A stretch of DNA of 35,746 nt from Eubacterium aggregans (GTDB lineage Bacteria > Bacillota > Clostridia > Eubacteriales > Eubacteriaceae): positions 1 through 35,746 of the forward strand of contig NZ_FNRK01000026.1 of NCBI RefSeq assembly GCF_900107815.1, written 5' to 3'. The position numbers were made by a program, and so were the translations under genes. Shown here one piece after another: positions 1-6,546 of this stretch (the first letter of the stretch is position 1; each line of letters starts with the position of its first letter). The notes below the pieces were generated by a model. The model worked only from the letters and a program-made list of their open reading frames with translations, was not told the DNA's origin and ran no database searches.

Positions 1-1
1 G

Positions 2-406
2 TTCCGTAAGCTCCTCGACGAAGGTCGTTGCGGCGACAACATCGGGGCACTCCTCCGTGGGATTGACCGGACTCAGATCGAACGTGGCCAGGTTCTGGCA
101 AAGCCCGGTTCCATCAACCCCCACACCCACTTCATGGCTCAGGTCTATGTTCTGACCAAAGACGAAGGTGGGCGTCATACGCCATTCTTCGACGGCTACC
201 GTCCGCAGTTCTACTTCAGAACAACCGACGTGACCGGTAACATCAAACTGCCAGAAGGCGTCGAAATGGTTATGCCTGGGGATCACGTTGAAATGGAAGT
301 CACCCTCATCACCCCCATCGCCATCGAAGAAGGTCTCCGCTTCGCTATCCGTGAAGGCGGCCGTACCGTTGGTTCCGGAGCCGTTGCGAAAATCATCACT
401 GACTAA
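2..406 (+). CDS. tuf: Elongation factor Tu, C-terminal part (5' end outside window)
   Basis: EF-Tu delivers aminoacyl-tRNA to the ribosome as a GTP complex. Only the last 134 residues are present; the frame is open from base 2, so the gene begins upstream. The visible part covers the end of domain 2 ([20 protein letters not shown]) and all of domain 3, including the family segments [29 protein letters not shown] and [18 protein letters not shown]. The codons are rich in C-ending forms (CGT, ATC, TTC, AAC), unlike the G-rich codons of the following genes, as expected for a very highly expressed gene. The usual Firmicutes neighbour rpsJ is not downstream; a structured non-coding region and a Sel1-repeat gene follow instead. 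Identification is very secure. Confidence 0.98.
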   Translation, partial: FRKLLDEGRCGDNIGALLRGIDRTQIERGQVLAKPGSINPHTHFMAQVYVLTKDEGGRHTPFFDGYRPQFYFRTTDVTGNIKLPEGVEMVMPGDHVEMEVTLITPIAIEEGLRFAIREGGRTVGSGAVAKIITD

Positions 407-417
407 TGACGCTGAGT

Positions 418-649
418 CCGGTTTTCGCAGAAAATCGGGAGTGGCCTGATCTACGAACGTTTCCCTGAGGGGATCACGTGCAGTAATGTGCACCTTCGGT
501 GCGTCAGAACTGCGCAGTGTTAGGGAGTAGGCCGCGATAACGAAGCGAATGCAAATGACGTGAGAATCTTCTTTTATCAAGATAAAAAGATTCGAGACTC
601 ATTTGTAAACATTATAAAAGAGCCTGCTCCGCGCGAGTGGGCTCTTTTT
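418..649 (+). ncRNA. Candidate structured RNA between tuf and the Sel1-repeat gene
   Basis: This gap has no convincing open frame but is full of base-pairing. Hairpin 1: 418-426 with 430-438 (9 bp, one G-U, loop GCA), not followed by a T-run. A long irregular stem: 443-447/529-533 (GGCCT/AGGCC), 462-466/522-526 (TCCCT/AGGGA), 478-484/509-515 and 490-494/498-502. Hairpin 3: 553-558/599-604, a symmetric purine-rich internal loop, then 564-570/587-593 and 573-578/581-586. It ends in the terminator at 616-649. It may be an independent RNA, a processed 3' UTR of tuf, or a leader for the next gene. I matched it to no known riboswitch or T-box signature. Pairing was found by eye only. Confidence 0.5.
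616..649 (+). terminator. Intrinsic terminator after tuf and the structured RNA
   Basis: AAAAGAGCC (616-624) pairs with GGCTCTTTT (640-648), with an inner CTC/GAG pairing (627-629/635-637). The 3' arm runs into a T tract. It lies 13 bases before the next start codon, so the downstream gene may be expressed by read-through or by its own promoter. Confidence 0.8.
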
Positions 650-662
650 CATAGGAGAAGCT

Positions 663-1364
663 ATGGATAAGAAAACACGTCGGCAAGTCATTGATTCTTT
701 GTTAAACCAGAGCAACCGACTGAGCATGGCTGATGCGGAAAAGGAAACCCTAAGGCAATTATGTGTTCAAGGAGCCAAAGAGGGGGATGCAGCGGCTACC
801 TTGGCCCTTGGACGGCTTTACTACGAAGGTTTTACCGTCAGCCAGGATTATACCACGGCAAGGCATTACTTTGAGCAGGCGGCGGATTTGGGGTCAGAAT
901 GGGCCCTCAACTATTTAGGTTATTGCCATTATTATGGCCGGGCCATCCCTGTGGATTATGAAAAGGCCTTTTATTATTTTTCTAAATCAGGGGCTGAGGG
1001 GAATCATTGTGCCCTGTACAAGCTGGGAGATATGTATCGGGATGGCCTATATGTGGCGGCAGATCAGGAGAAGGCGTTGTCCTATTATCGACAGGCCATT
1101 GTCCGGATTACACCGGAAACGGCAGAGTACCCCAATATTTGTTTTCGCATTGGACATTGCGTTTTGATGGCTGGGGATAATGGTGTTACGGCTCTGGATG
1201 CCCTTAAATGGCTTCATCAGGCCCAGGAAGGCTGTTTTTACCTCCTAAGTCAGGGAGATCCCTATGCCCATCTTTCCCTGCCAGAAATCGAGCAAGATAT
1301 CCGAAAGGCCTTGTCCTTACTGCAGACTTGGATTCCCCAAGATCCAGCGGTTCAGTATACATAA
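663..1364 (+). CDS. Sel1-like repeat (TPR-type) protein
   Basis: A 233-residue soluble protein with at least three Sel1-like repeats, at about residues 44-76 (LALGRLYYEGFTVSQDY), 79-112 (LNYLGYCHYYGRAIPVDYEKA) and 115-147 (LYKLGDMYRDGL...EKALSYYRQA). Each has the repeat hallmark of A-LG--Y--G--V--D--KA. Such alpha-solenoids act as protein-protein interaction scaffolds; the partner cannot be inferred. There is no signal peptide or membrane segment. The start is set by AGGAGAAG seven bases upstream of ATG 663. It follows the tuf-side terminator closely. A pilin-like gene lies downstream, but no functional link is evident. Confidence 0.85.
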   Translation: MDKKTRRQVIDSLLNQSNRLSMADAEKETLRQLCVQGAKEGDAAATLALGRLYYEGFTVSQDYTTARHYFEQAADLGSEWALNYLGYCHYYGRAIPVDYEKAFYYFSKSGAEGNHCALYKLGDMYRDGLYVAADQEKALSYYRQAIVRITPETAEYPNICFRIGHCVLMAGDNGVTALDALKWLHQAQEGCFYLLSQGDPYAHLSLPEIEQDIRKALSLLQTWIPQDPAVQYT

Positions 1365-1416
1365 ATCTTCCTTTAGCGCCATAAATACTGCTTAAAAATA
1401 AAGGAAAGAGCCCTAT

Positions 1417-1440
1417 CCTATTTGTAATTAAGGAAATAGG
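1417..1440 (+). promoter_or_regulatory. Hairpin overlapping the pilin leader ribosome binding site
   Basis: CCTATTT (1417-1423) pairs with AAATAGG (1434-1440) around a 10-base loop. The 3' arm covers the first bases of the Shine-Dalgarno AGGAGG (1438-1443) of the pilin leader. It could lower translation initiation; this is inference from pairing alone. Confidence 0.35.
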
Positions 1441-1451
1441 AGGACGCTGTT

Positions 1452-1906
1452 GTGGCGGATAACGGGAGTTTTAAATTTCAGAGGGGTTATGGTATGGGTT
1501 TACCTTAGTGGAAATTGTGGTTGTATTGGCTATTTTGGGGATTATAGCGGCCTTTACCATTCCGGCGATGCTAGGATTTGTGAAAGAAGCCCGAGAAAAA
1601 CAAGCCTATACGGAAATCCGTGAGGTGGCCTTGGCTTGTCAGAGTGCTTATACAGAGATTTATGCCACCTATCGCCTCAAACCTGAGGATCAGGTAATCT
1701 ATACACCACGGTATGAATCCGCAGAGCCCTGGGACAAAGCTTTTCAGGAAAAGGTTCGATCATTGCTTGGTGGGGATGTGCACTGGGAGGATGTCCAGGG
1801 GATTGCAATAATGGGTAATATTATGGGGATTTACTATAAAAGCGGGGATTCCGTTTACCATTATTACAAGGATGAGACAGGAAAAGTGACCATCACAAAA
1901 CAATAG
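1452..1906 (+). CDS. Type IV pilin-like protein, leader and body in different frames (possible -1 frameshift)
   Basis: The body, open in its frame from 1475, carries the prepilin signature: GFTLVEIVVVLAILGIIAAF, then a soluble domain of about 110 residues with many Tyr, ending at 1906. Pilins and pseudopilins use this segment for leader cleavage after Gly and for fibre assembly in the inner membrane. There is no ATG/GTG/TTG before GTG 1508 in that frame, and 1508 lies inside the motif, after the cleavage site. A perfect Shine-Dalgarno (AGGAGG, 1438-1443) sits 8 bases before GTG 1452. That frame encodes MADNGSFKFQRGYGMG and stops at TAG 1506. The frames meet at GGGTTTA (1496-1502). A -1 slip there gives leader-G|LTLVE, a valid prepilin site. 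It may instead be a one-base deletion or sequencing error. No other pilus genes are near. Confidence 0.6.
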
Positions 1907-1932
1907 GAGATTAAAAAATATAATTTTGCTCC

Positions 1933-1960
1933 TTGACACCCTTTTGTTTAATGCTATAAT
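1933..1960 (+). promoter_or_regulatory. Sigma-A type promoter of the riboflavin operon
   Basis: TTGACA at 1933-1938 and TATAAT at 1955-1960 with a 16-base spacer, both perfect consensus. Transcription would start just before the FMN riboswitch. Confidence 0.88.
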
Positions 1961-1975
1961 AAAAAACAACTTAAT

Positions 1976-2098
1976 ACTCTTCAGGGCAGGGTGAGAATCC
2001 CGACCGGCGGTATAGTCCGCGAGCCGAAAGGCATGATTTGGTGTAATTCCAAAACCGATGATAACATCGAGCAGTCGATGAAGTTCAGATGAAAGAAG
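1976..2098 (+). promoter_or_regulatory. FMN riboswitch (RFN element)
   Basis: The conserved RFN core is present in order: CAGGGCAGGGTGAGAATCCC, GACCGGCGGTATAGTCCGCG, a variable hairpin, TTGGTGTAATTCCAAAACCGA, a hairpin around ACATCGAGCAGTCGATG, and the closing TCAGATGAAAGAAG. It binds flavin mononucleotide and here precedes an intrinsic terminator and ribD, so FMN should terminate transcription of the riboflavin genes. Confidence 0.96.
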
Positions 2099-2119
2099 AA
2101 AATGATTCGTGTTTATAGT

Positions 2120-2150
2120 GCCCTGGAATATTTTATTCCAGGGCTTTTTT
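2120..2150 (+). terminator. Intrinsic terminator of the FMN riboswitch
   Basis: GCCCTGGAATA (2120-2130) pairs perfectly with TATTCCAGGGC (2134-2144) around a TTT loop, followed by six T. This is the off-state expression platform of the riboswitch. Confidence 0.92.
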
Positions 2151-2179
2151 ACGCATAAGCGAACAGAAGTATGAATCAG

Positions 2180-2231
2180 AATGCAGAAAAGCCCTTTTAA
2201 AAGCTTGTTTTTAAGAGGGTTTTTCTGCATT
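2180..2231 (+). promoter_or_regulatory. Long hairpin between the riboswitch terminator and ribD
   Basis: AATGCAGAAAA (2180-2190) pairs with TTTTCTGCATT (2221-2231), and CCCTTTTAAA (2192-2201) with TTTAAGAGGG (2210-2219, one G-U). The stem has about 21 bp in total. Only a short T stretch follows (TTTTGATTG), so it is not a clear terminator. It may be an extra attenuator, an RNA-processing site or a remnant repeat. Confidence 0.5.
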
Positions 2232-2239
2232 TTGATTGA

Positions 2240-2296
2240 CACGGCACAGCCGTGAAGGCGTGTCGGTGCAGAGCACCGGAACGCGTGAATCGATTC
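2240..2296 (+). repeat. String of short perfect palindromes before ribD
   Basis: Back to back lie CACGGC-aca-GCCGTG (2240-2254), CGGTGC-aga-GCACCG (2264-2278), ACGCGT (2281-2286) and GAATCGATTC (2287-2296). The ribD Shine-Dalgarno AGGAGG (2297-2302) follows directly. The function is unknown. The GC-rich hairpins could hold the leader structured next to the ribosome binding site. Confidence 0.45.
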
Positions 2297-2309
2297 AGGA
2301 GGTGGGAAA

Positions 2310-3413
2310 ATGACAGATCGAGACTATATGGCCATGGCCATCGAAGAAGCAAAGAAAGGAATGGGGTGGGTGAATCCCAACCCCATGGTGGGAGCCATCG
2401 TTGTGAAGGATGGTAGGGTGGTATCAACGGGGTACCACGCATCCTATGGGGGGGACCACGCCGAGCGTATGGCCCTGAAGGATTGTGGAGAGGAGGTGTG
2501 TGGCGCCACCTTGTATGTCACCTTGGAGCCTTGCTGCCACACCGGCAAAACCCCACCCTGTACCCAGATTATTTTAGAAAAGGGAATCGCCCGGGTCGTC
2601 GTAGGCAGCCTGGACCCCAACCCAAAGGTGGCCGGTGGGGGCATCGCCGTGCTGCGGGAGGCGGGTATTGCGGTGGAGACCGGTGTTTTGGGAGAACGAT
2701 GTGATGCCTTTTATCGTCCCTTCTTCCACTACATTACCACCAAACGGCCCTATGTGCTCATGAAATACGCCATGACGGCAGATGGCAAGATTGCCACAGA
2801 AAGCGGTGCTTCCCGGTGGGTCAGCGGAGAGGCATCCCGGGAGGAGACCCAGGCCCTGCGGTGTGAGCTGGCGGGGATTATGGTGGGCATCGGAACAGTG
2901 CTGGCCGATGACCCGGCCCTGACCTGCAGACAGCCGGGGGGACGCAATCCTCTGCGGATTATCTGTGACAGCCGGCTGCGCATTCCCATGGACAGCCAAA
3001 TCGTCACCACTGCGGCATCAGTCCCCACCGTCATTGCCATGGTGGAGGGTCCGGCGGAGAAGGTAAAGGCATTGGAAGGGGCGGGCTGCGAGGTATTATC
3101 GGTGGAAAAAGACGATGCCGGAGAGGTCAGTTTAAAGGCCCTGATGACAATTTTGGGTGATCGGGGCGTGGACAGTATCCTTTTAGAAGGGGGTGCTACC
3201 CTTAATGCCAGTGCCCTGGGGGCGGGCATCGTCAGTATCATTCGGTGTTATTTGGCCCCTAAAATTTTCGGTGGAAAAAAGGCACCGGGACCCGTAGGGG
3301 GCCTGGGCGTGGCAGTACCGGATCTTGCGGTTCCCCTGGAATTAATGGATGTTCACCGGATCGGCGGGGATTTGGTTATCGATTGGAGGATGACATGTTT
3401 ACAGGCATTGTAG
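2310..3413 (+). CDS. ribD: Bifunctional riboflavin biosynthesis protein RibD (deaminase/reductase)
   Basis: It deaminates 2,5-diamino-6-ribosylamino-4(3H)-pyrimidinone 5'-phosphate and then reduces the ribosyl chain with NADPH. The 367 residues are the normal length. The N-terminal deaminase domain (about 1-145) has the zinc/catalytic set H50-A-E52 and PCC (C75) with TPPC (C84). The C-terminal reductase domain (about 147-360) has MKYAMTADGKIAT, SRWVSG, GIGTVLADDPALTCR and ILLEGGATLN. The start is ATG 2310 with GGAGG 7 bases upstream. Its last 19 bases overlap ribE. First gene of the FMN-controlled operon. Stop is TAG. The call is secure. Confidence 0.97.
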   Translation: MTDRDYMAMAIEEAKKGMGWVNPNPMVGAIVVKDGRVVSTGYHASYGGDHAERMALKDCGEEVCGATLYVTLEPCCHTGKTPPCTQIILEKGIARVVVGSLDPNPKVAGGGIAVLREAGIAVETGVLGERCDAFYRPFFHYITTKRPYVLMKYAMTADGKIATESGASRWVSGEASREETQALRCELAGIMVGIGTVLADDPALTCRQPGGRNPLRIICDSRLRIPMDSQIVTTAASVPTVIAMVEGPAEKVKALEGAGCEVLSVEKDDAGEVSLKALMTILGDRGVDSILLEGGATLNASALGAGIVSIIRCYLAPKIFGGKKAPGPVGGLGVAVPDLAVPLELMDVHRIGGDLVIDWRMTCLQAL

Positions 3414-4051
3414 AAGAAATGGGGAAGGTGGTAGCCATTGAGCGGGGAAGCCGTTCCTCGGCATTGACCTTTACCGGCGATAAAATCTTTTCGGATTTAA
3501 AGATTGGGGATAGCGTGGCCACCAATGGGGTGTGCCTGACGGTCCGCAGCCTGGGGCATCGAACGTACACCGCTGATGTCATGGCCGAATCCCTGCGGCG
3601 CAGTGCCCTGGGAAGCCTGAAGGTGGGCAGTTCCGTCAATCTGGAACGGGCCATGGCCGCCGATGGCCGCTTTGGGGGACATATTGTCTCAGGGCATATT
3701 GACGGGACCGGGACCATTACGAGGAAGGTCCAGGAGGATAATGCCATGTGGTACCACATCACCACCTCCAGGGAGGTGCTGCGTTATATTGTGGCTAAGG
3801 GTAGTATTGCCATTGATGGCATCAGCCTGACGGTGGCCACCGTGGGGACCGATAGCTTTGGGGTGTCCATCATCCCCCATACCCTGGATGAAACCGTCCT
3901 GGGGAAAAAAGGCCCCGGGGATGTGGTCAATATTGAGAATGATGTTATCGGGAAATACGTGGAAAAGTTAATGGGCCTGGGTCCGGTGGAGGTCTCCCCT
4001 GAAAAAGGGGAAGGCCTCACGGTGGCAAAGCTGGCAGAATTAGGATTTTAA
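3395..4051 (+). CDS. ribE: Riboflavin synthase, alpha subunit
   Basis: It dismutates two 6,7-dimethyl-8-ribityllumazine molecules to riboflavin and the pyrimidinedione substrate. The 218 residues form two homologous lumazine-binding barrels. The first starts with the hallmark MFTGIVEEMGKV and includes SVATNGVCLTV and FGGHIVSGHIDGTGTI. The second includes GSIAIDGISLTVA and IPHTLDETVLG. ATG 3395 is chosen because GGAGG at 3385-3389 lies 5 bases upstream and the protein then begins at the canonical MFTG. The start lies inside the 3' end of ribD, so translation is probably coupled. Some organisms call this gene ribC. Confidence 0.97.
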   Translation: MFTGIVEEMGKVVAIERGSRSSALTFTGDKIFSDLKIGDSVATNGVCLTVRSLGHRTYTADVMAESLRRSALGSLKVGSSVNLERAMAADGRFGGHIVSGHIDGTGTITRKVQEDNAMWYHITTSREVLRYIVAKGSIAIDGISLTVATVGTDSFGVSIIPHTLDETVLGKKGPGDVVNIENDVIGKYVEKLMGLGPVEVSPEKGEGLTVAKLAELGF

Positions 4052-4060
4052 GGAGGATGT

Positions 4061-5263
4061 ATGACATTTCAATTTAACACCATTGAAGAAGCACTAAAGG
4101 ATATCCGACAGGGTAAAATTGTGCTGGTAACAGATGACGAGGGCCGGGAGAACGAAGGGGACTTTGTGTGCTCTGCGGCGGCAGCCACCACGGAGAATAT
4201 TAATTTTATGGCACGATTGGGCCGGGGGCTGATCTGTATGCCCATGGAGGCCAGTCTGGCGGCCAAGCTGCGGCTGCCCCAGATGGTGGCAGATAACACC
4301 GATAATCACGAAACGGCATTCACCGTCTCCATCGACCATGTGGATACCACCACCGGGATCTCTGCGGTGGAGCGGTCTCTCACGGCCATGAAATGCGTGG
4401 AAGAGGGGGTCCGCCCCGAGGATTTCAGACGGCCGGGGCATATGTTCCCATTGGTGGCCAAGGCCGGTGGCGTACTGGAGCGGAACGGGCACACCGAAGC
4501 GACGGTGGATCTGATGAAGCTGGCGGGGGTAGAGCCCTGTGGGTTGTGCTGTGAAATCATGGCTGACGATGGAGAGATGATGCGGACGCCAGAGCTGATG
4601 GCACTGGCCAGGGAGTACGGGATCACCTTTATCACCATTGCAGACTTACAAAAATACCGTAAAATCCACGATACCCTGGTGGAGGAGGTGGCGGTGACTA
4701 AGCTGCCCACCCGCTATGGTGATTTTATGGCCCATGGCTTTGTTAACCGCTTAAATGGGGAGCACCATGTGGCCCTGGTAAAGGGGGACATCGGCGACGG
4801 CAGGCATCTCCTTTGCCGGGTCCATTCTGAATGTCTCACCGGGGATGCCTTTGGCTCCATTAAATGTGATTGCGGCCAGCAGTTTGCCGCCGCCATGACC
4901 CAGATTGAGGCTGAGGGCCGGGGGATTCTTCTGTATATGCGCCAGGAGGGCCGGGGTATCGGGCTGATTAATAAGCTTCGGGCCTACGAACTCCAGGACC
5001 AGGGGATGGATACCGTGGAGGCCAATGTGGCTTTGGGCTTTGCCCCGGATCTCCGGGAGTATTACATTGGGGCGCAGATTCTAAGGCATCTGGGGGCAAA
5101 ATCCCTGGAACTTCTGACCAATAACCCCACTAAAATCGAAGGGCTTTCAGATTTTGGCCTGGAGATTGAAAAACGGGTATCCATCGAAATGCCTGAAACC
5201 ACCCATGATGGCTTCTATCTCAAGACGAAGCAAGAAAAAATGAACCACTGCACACACTATTAA
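4061..5263 (+). CDS. ribBA: Bifunctional DHBP synthase / GTP cyclohydrolase II
   Basis: It supplies both riboflavin precursors. The N-terminal half (about 1-199) makes 3,4-dihydroxy-2-butanone 4-phosphate from ribulose 5-phosphate: [10 protein letters not shown] metal/acidic loop, [13 protein letters not shown] and a pair of Cys in GLCCEIM. The C-terminal half (about 206-395) opens GTP: zinc-binding [37 protein letters not shown] and LLTNNPTKI. The 400-residue fusion is standard in Firmicutes. Shine-Dalgarno AAGGAGG precedes ATG 4061. It sits 9 bases after ribE and 16 before ribH. The C-terminal tail (KMNHCTHY) is unremarkable. Confidence 0.97.
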   Translation: MTFQFNTIEEALKDIRQGKIVLVTDDEGRENEGDFVCSAAAATTENINFMARLGRGLICMPMEASLAAKLRLPQMVADNTDNHETAFTVSIDHVDTTTGISAVERSLTAMKCVEEGVRPEDFRRPGHMFPLVAKAGGVLERNGHTEATVDLMKLAGVEPCGLCCEIMADDGEMMRTPELMALAREYGITFITIADLQKYRKIHDTLVEEVAVTKLPTRYGDFMAHGFVNRLNGEHHVALVKGDIGDGRHLLCRVHSECLTGDAFGSIKCDCGQQFAAAMTQIEAEGRGILLYMRQEGRGIGLINKLRAYELQDQGMDTVEANVALGFAPDLREYYIGAQILRHLGAKSLELLTNNPTKIEGLSDFGLEIEKRVSIEMPETTHDGFYLKTKQEKMNHCTHY

Positions 5264-5279
5264 AATGGAGGATGAACAA

Positions 5280-5753
5280 ATGGCTTATAATGTATTAGAA
5301 GGTAAAATGATTGCGGCAAAGGATGTACGGATTGGCATCGTGGCCGCCCGGTTCAATGAATTCATCGTGTCCCGCTTGCTCTCCGGGGCTGTGGATGGCC
5401 TGGTCCGTCACGATGTATCTGAGGAAAATATCGATGTGGCCTGGGTTCCCGGGGCCTTTGAAATCCCCCTCATCGCCCAGAAGATGGTGGGAACCGGTCG
5501 CTATGATGCAGTCATCTGCCTGGGAGCAGTGATCCGTGGTGCCACCAGCCACTACGATTATGTGTGCAACGAGGTATCCAAGGGCATCGCTACGGTTTCC
5601 CTGAAAAGCGATATCCCAGTGATGTTTGGCGTCATCACCACCGAAAATATTGAACAGGCCATCGAACGGGCTGGTACGAAGGTGGGGAACAAGGGCTACG
5701 ACTGTGCCCTGGGCGCCATCGAGATGATCAATCTCGGCAAACGCATCGGCTAA
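5280..5753 (+). CDS. ribH: 6,7-dimethyl-8-ribityllumazine synthase
   Basis: It condenses 5-amino-6-ribitylaminouracil with dihydroxybutanone phosphate, usually in icosahedral or pentameric assemblies. The 157 residues show the family signatures [49 protein letters not shown] (catalytic His in the TSHYD part) and [18 protein letters not shown] 5280 is preferred over ATG 5265 because GGAGGA (5267-5272) is properly spaced for it. Fourth gene of the rib operon. Its stop TAATG overlaps the start of the following phosphatase. Confidence 0.97.
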   Translation: MAYNVLEGKMIAAKDVRIGIVAARFNEFIVSRLLSGAVDGLVRHDVSEENIDVAWVPGAFEIPLIAQKMVGTGRYDAVICLGAVIRGATSHYDYVCNEVSKGIATVSLKSDIPVMFGVITTENIEQAIERAGTKVGNKGYDCALGAIEMINLGKRIG

Positions 5754-6409
5754 TGGCCCGGCTGCTCTTTGACTACGACGGCACCATTAACGATGCCCTG
5801 GTGGTGTACGCCCGGGCTTTCCGAAAAATTTACGGCAGGCTCGTGGCAGAGGGGTGGGCGGAGCCCCGGCAGTATGGGGATGCTGAAATCAGCCAATGGC
5901 TGGGGTATAGCGCCGAAGAAATGTGGCGGACCTTTATGCCGACCATGCCCCAGGAGAAGCGCTTGGCCTACAGCCGGCAGCTGGGTGAGGAAATGACGGC
6001 TATTATCCAAGGGGGCGGGGCCCGATGGTACCCCGGGGCAGAGGCCATGTTGGCCACCCTGAAAGCCCAGGGGCATACCTTGGTATTCTTAAGCAATTGC
6101 CGGCACTATTATCAGGAGCTTCATCGCCGGGTTTTCCAGATGGATCGCTTTTTTTCGGGGTATTACTGCACCGAGGATTATGGCGGGGCCTCAAAGGTAG
6201 GGATTTACGCCTATATTGCCGAGACCATAGGTGATGGGTTTATCGTTATTGGGGACCGGGACGTGGATATGGCCATCGCGCGGGTCCATAGTCTGGCCGC
6301 CATTGGATGCGGCTATGGCTATGGGCGTGTGGAAGAGCTCTCTGGTGCCAATATAGTGGTGAACCACCCTGATGAGATTATGGAGGCCCTTAGGAAATTG
6401 TTGGAATGA
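5753..6409 (+). CDS. HAD-superfamily phosphatase translationally coupled to ribH
   Basis: The 218 residues have the HAD motifs: LLFDYDGT with nucleophile Asp7 and Asp9, motif II in LVFLSNCRH, a conserved Lys region near GGASKVG, and motif IV IGDRDVDMAIA. The helical cap between motifs I and II suggests a small phosphorylated substrate. Its start ATG overlaps the ribH stop by one base (TAATG), and there is no separate promoter. Family knowledge: the riboflavin pathway needs a phosphatase acting on 5-amino-6-ribitylamino-uracil 5'-phosphate, done by HAD enzymes in several bacteria and often not encoded in the operon. The position makes this a good candidate. It could also be an FMN or sugar-phosphate phosphatase. 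The HAD call is secure; the substrate is inference. Confidence 0.85.
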   Translation: MARLLFDYDGTINDALVVYARAFRKIYGRLVAEGWAEPRQYGDAEISQWLGYSAEEMWRTFMPTMPQEKRLAYSRQLGEEMTAIIQGGGARWYPGAEAMLATLKAQGHTLVFLSNCRHYYQELHRRVFQMDRFFSGYYCTEDYGGASKVGIYAYIAETIGDGFIVIGDRDVDMAIARVHSLAAIGCGYGYGRVEELSGANIVVNHPDEIMEALRKLLE

Positions 6410-6478
6410 AAATAAATTGATGTTTTGAAGATTGACGAAAAGGTTTTCTAAAAGATCGAACAGGACGAGTCTTTCCAG

Positions 6479-6507
6479 TTGCACCACCCTTGTGATTAAG
6501 GTATAAT
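6479..6507 (+). promoter_or_regulatory. Promoter of pgi
   Basis: TTGCAC (6479-6484) and TATAAT (6502-6507) with a 17-base spacer, 40 bases upstream of the pgi start. Transcription would be independent of the rib operon. Confidence 0.75.
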
Positions 6508-6546
6508 CCATATAAGAGCAGGGGAAAAAAACATGGAGGAATTACG

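Noticed and set aside
407-662. T-box or known riboswitch after tuf
   Set aside because: No T-box AGGGTGG-ACCGCG motif and none of the riboswitch cores I know; left as unassigned structured RNA.
2574-3241. Minus-strand frames inside ribD
   Set aside because: They mirror a well-conserved gene and show no domain features.
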